64,000 bases of DNA from positions 1 through 64,000 of the forward strand of contig JAJRPS010000002.1 in assembly GCA_024280635.1 (NCBI GenBank). The letters are read 5' to 3'. The stretch is from Bacteroidota bacterium. GTDB lineage: Bacteria; Bacteroidota; Bacteroidia; Flavobacteriales; Flavobacteriaceae. A program made the position numbers and the translations under genes. Position 1 is the stretch's first letter; each line of letters starts with the position of its first letter. This document shows positions 62,091 to 64,000 of the stretch, piece by piece. A model generated the notes under the pieces. That model had not been told where the DNA came from. It saw nothing but the letters and a program-made list of their open reading frames with translations, and searched no databases.

Positions 62091-64000
62091 ATTTCAATAT
62101 GATTGCCCCATCTTTTCCAATATCATGAAAAGGAATATTTTGATTTTTACACGTAGCTTTCCAGCGGGTTACATAACTTTTATAATTGTTATTGTCGGCA
62201 ATAATTTGTTGCGGTTTTAAGATACGTATTAATCTATTCAAGTTGATTTTTGGTGATTGGGTAAGTAGTATAATGTCTGATTTAAAAGTAGTATCGTAAA
62301 TACTGTTTGCATCTACAATTAAAATGTTTTTGCCTTTAAAAAGATAGCAGTTTCGTAATGAATCCTTAATGATAGTATGTACAAATTCATGTATACTATA
62401 GTTGTCTAAACTCTGTTTGTACCGCATATTTTTTGCAGCATAATATAAAGTATTACCTTTTTTATGCGCAATCAAAGTGGTTTTATACTGATTGAAAATT
62501 ACAAATTTCTCTGTTTGTGCATGTTTCTTATTATAGATAAATCCAACTTGTACGCTTATGGTCGCAATCGCCAAAAAAACGATACGCTTATAAGAAACCC
62601 GTTGCCATAATAACACTAAAGCTATAATGAGTAAATAGCCTGTTATTAAATTGATGGTGTTAAATGGAAGTTTGGTAAATACATAATCCTCCTTGCTACC
62701 TATTATATGAACAAAGTTGTTCAATGCCGTAATGCTATTGTCTAAAAACCAAAACAACAAGGAAGGTACATCGCCAAAATAAGCAAAAATCAAAGTAATA
62801 ATACCAACGCCTAATAACAAACCTAAAAGCGGAATAATAACTAAATTGGAAATTATAAATAACGCAGGAAATTGATGAAAATAATATAAAGACAAAGGTA
62901 AAATGCCAAATTGTGCAGAGACGGTAACACTAAAAACATCCCAAAGTTTTTTAGGAAGATAAGCAGTAGGATTCCATAGCGTATCAAACAATGGTTTTAC
63001 GGTAATAATAGCAAATACGGCACAATAACTCAATTGAAAACCAATATCAAAAATATAAAGAGGATTGACTAAAAGTAAAATAAAAGCAGAGATAATCAAT
63101 GTGTTGTATGTGTTTGTAATTCGGTTACTATACAAAGCCAAGGTAATTAATGAAAACATGGTAACGGAACGTACTACAGATGCCGATAAGCCTGTTAAAA
63201 AGGCATATCCCCACAATAAAAAAATAATGATAAACGGAATGGTTTTTTTACCTATTTTAAAATAAGATAGTGGGCTCAATACCCAGCCTAAAAGCAACAT
63301 CAATAATCCGATATGAAGTCCAGAAATGGCTAAAATATGTATCGCCCCAGATTGCGTAAAGCTCTTGTAAGTATCTTTGCTAATATCTTGCCGTTGCCCT
63401 AATAACAGCGCGTTAATAATACTTAAATTACCTGCAGAAAATGAATGCTTTTTTAAGTTGTTTTGAATACGTGTTCTAATTTTTTCAGAAAACCCATAAG
63501 CAGTATTTTTTGCAGGTAATTTAATATTGTTGTTTGCATTTAAAAAGACTTGATCATATACTTGCTGTTTTTCCATGTGCTTTTTAAAATCAAATTGATG
63601 CGGATTCAAAGGCTTATTAATGGCAATAAGTTTGCTTTTTACGTATAGCAAATTGTCAATATTTATTTGCTGAGTGCTATCAATATTTATAAGTATAATA
63701 CCAGATGCTTTTTTACCGTTAATACCTTTAATATACCCTAAATATTTACTGTAAAAACTATTGGGTTTTAACTTTTTATAAATTTGAATGCGTAAATTTT
63801 GTTTGGGTTTAGGTGTAATGTACTTTGAGTAATGATATAGCTGGTTTGAGTGTGTATGTGTAGTAATATTGGTGATTCCAATAAAAAGGATAAGCAAGTA
63901 ACTTAGTATACTAAAAAATGTAATTTGCTTTTTTAAGAAGATAAAAGCTATAAATAAGAGTATAGATAGCGCTCCTAAAATTAAAAATGAAGTTTGATGA
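62089..64000 (-). CDS. ComEC/Rec2 family competence protein, N-terminus beyond window end
   Basis: ALLLGQRQDISKDTYKSFTQSGAIHILAISGLHIGLLMLLLGW, LTGLSASVVRSVTMF, GFQLSYCAVFAII. Frame stays open past the listed start (63897) to base 64000. Confidence 0.93.
   Translation of the reverse strand, partial: HQTSFLILGALSILLFIAFIFLKKQITFFSILSYLLILFIGITNITTHTHSNQLYHYSKYITPKPKQNLRIQIYKKLKPNSFYSKYLGYIKGINGKKASGIILINIDSTQQINIDNLLYVKSKLIAINKPLNPHQFDFKKHMEKQQVYDQVFLNANNNIKLPAKNTAYGFSEKIRTRIQNNLKKHSFSAGNLSIINALLLGQRQDISKDTYKSFTQSGAIHILAISGLHIGLLMLLLGWVLSPLSYFKIGKKTIPFIIIFLLWGYAFLTGLSASVVRSVTMFSLITLALYSNRITNTYNTLIISAFILLLVNPLYIFDIGFQLSYCAVFAIITVKPLFDTLWNPTAYLPKKLWDVFSVTVSAQFGILPLSLYYFHQFPALFIISNLVIIPLLGLLLGVGIITLIFAYFGDVPSLLFWFLDNSITALNNFVHIIGSKEDYVFTKLPFNTINLITGYLLIIALVLLWQRVSYKRIVFLAIATISVQVGFIYNKKHAQTEKFVIFNQYKTTLIAHKKGNTLYYAAKNMRYKQSLDNYSIHEFVHTIIKDSLRNCYLFKGKNILIVDANSIYDTTFKSDIILLTQSPKINLNRLIRILKPQQIIADNNNYKSYVTRWKATCKNQNIPFHDIGKDGAIILK

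Overview
This is a low-GC chromosomal window from a member of the Bacteroidetes, most likely Flavobacteriaceae. It is mostly conserved housekeeping genes: ribE, pdxA, rpmF-fabH-accBC, leuS, ftsX-uppP-truB, rpe, a cytochrome oxidase accessory/subunit cluster, pyk, radA, panCD, glmS, atpDC, mvaA and comEC. I see no CRISPR array, transposase, integrase or prophage. The most interesting accessory region is at the left edge (about 1-6.0 kb). It holds two tandem choice-of-anchor B (LVIVD) proteins, a lipoprotein with seven ~60-aa repeats (predicted beta-propeller), and an adjacent MbnP-like / MbnH-like (diheme MauG/CcP family) pair. I infer a surface or periplasmic copper/redox module. Other observations: a PID-CTERM small protein; a REP-like palindrome apparently inserted in frame in leuS; three loci that look broken by single-base deletions (a choice-of-anchor B gene, a c-type cytochrome remnant, and the signal peptide of an S9 peptidase gene); a recX frame with no canonical start codon; an S9 peptidase plus three POT transporters; and a GT5-N-terminal-only 'glycogen synthase'. 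All family names come from reading the sequence by eye; no searches were run.
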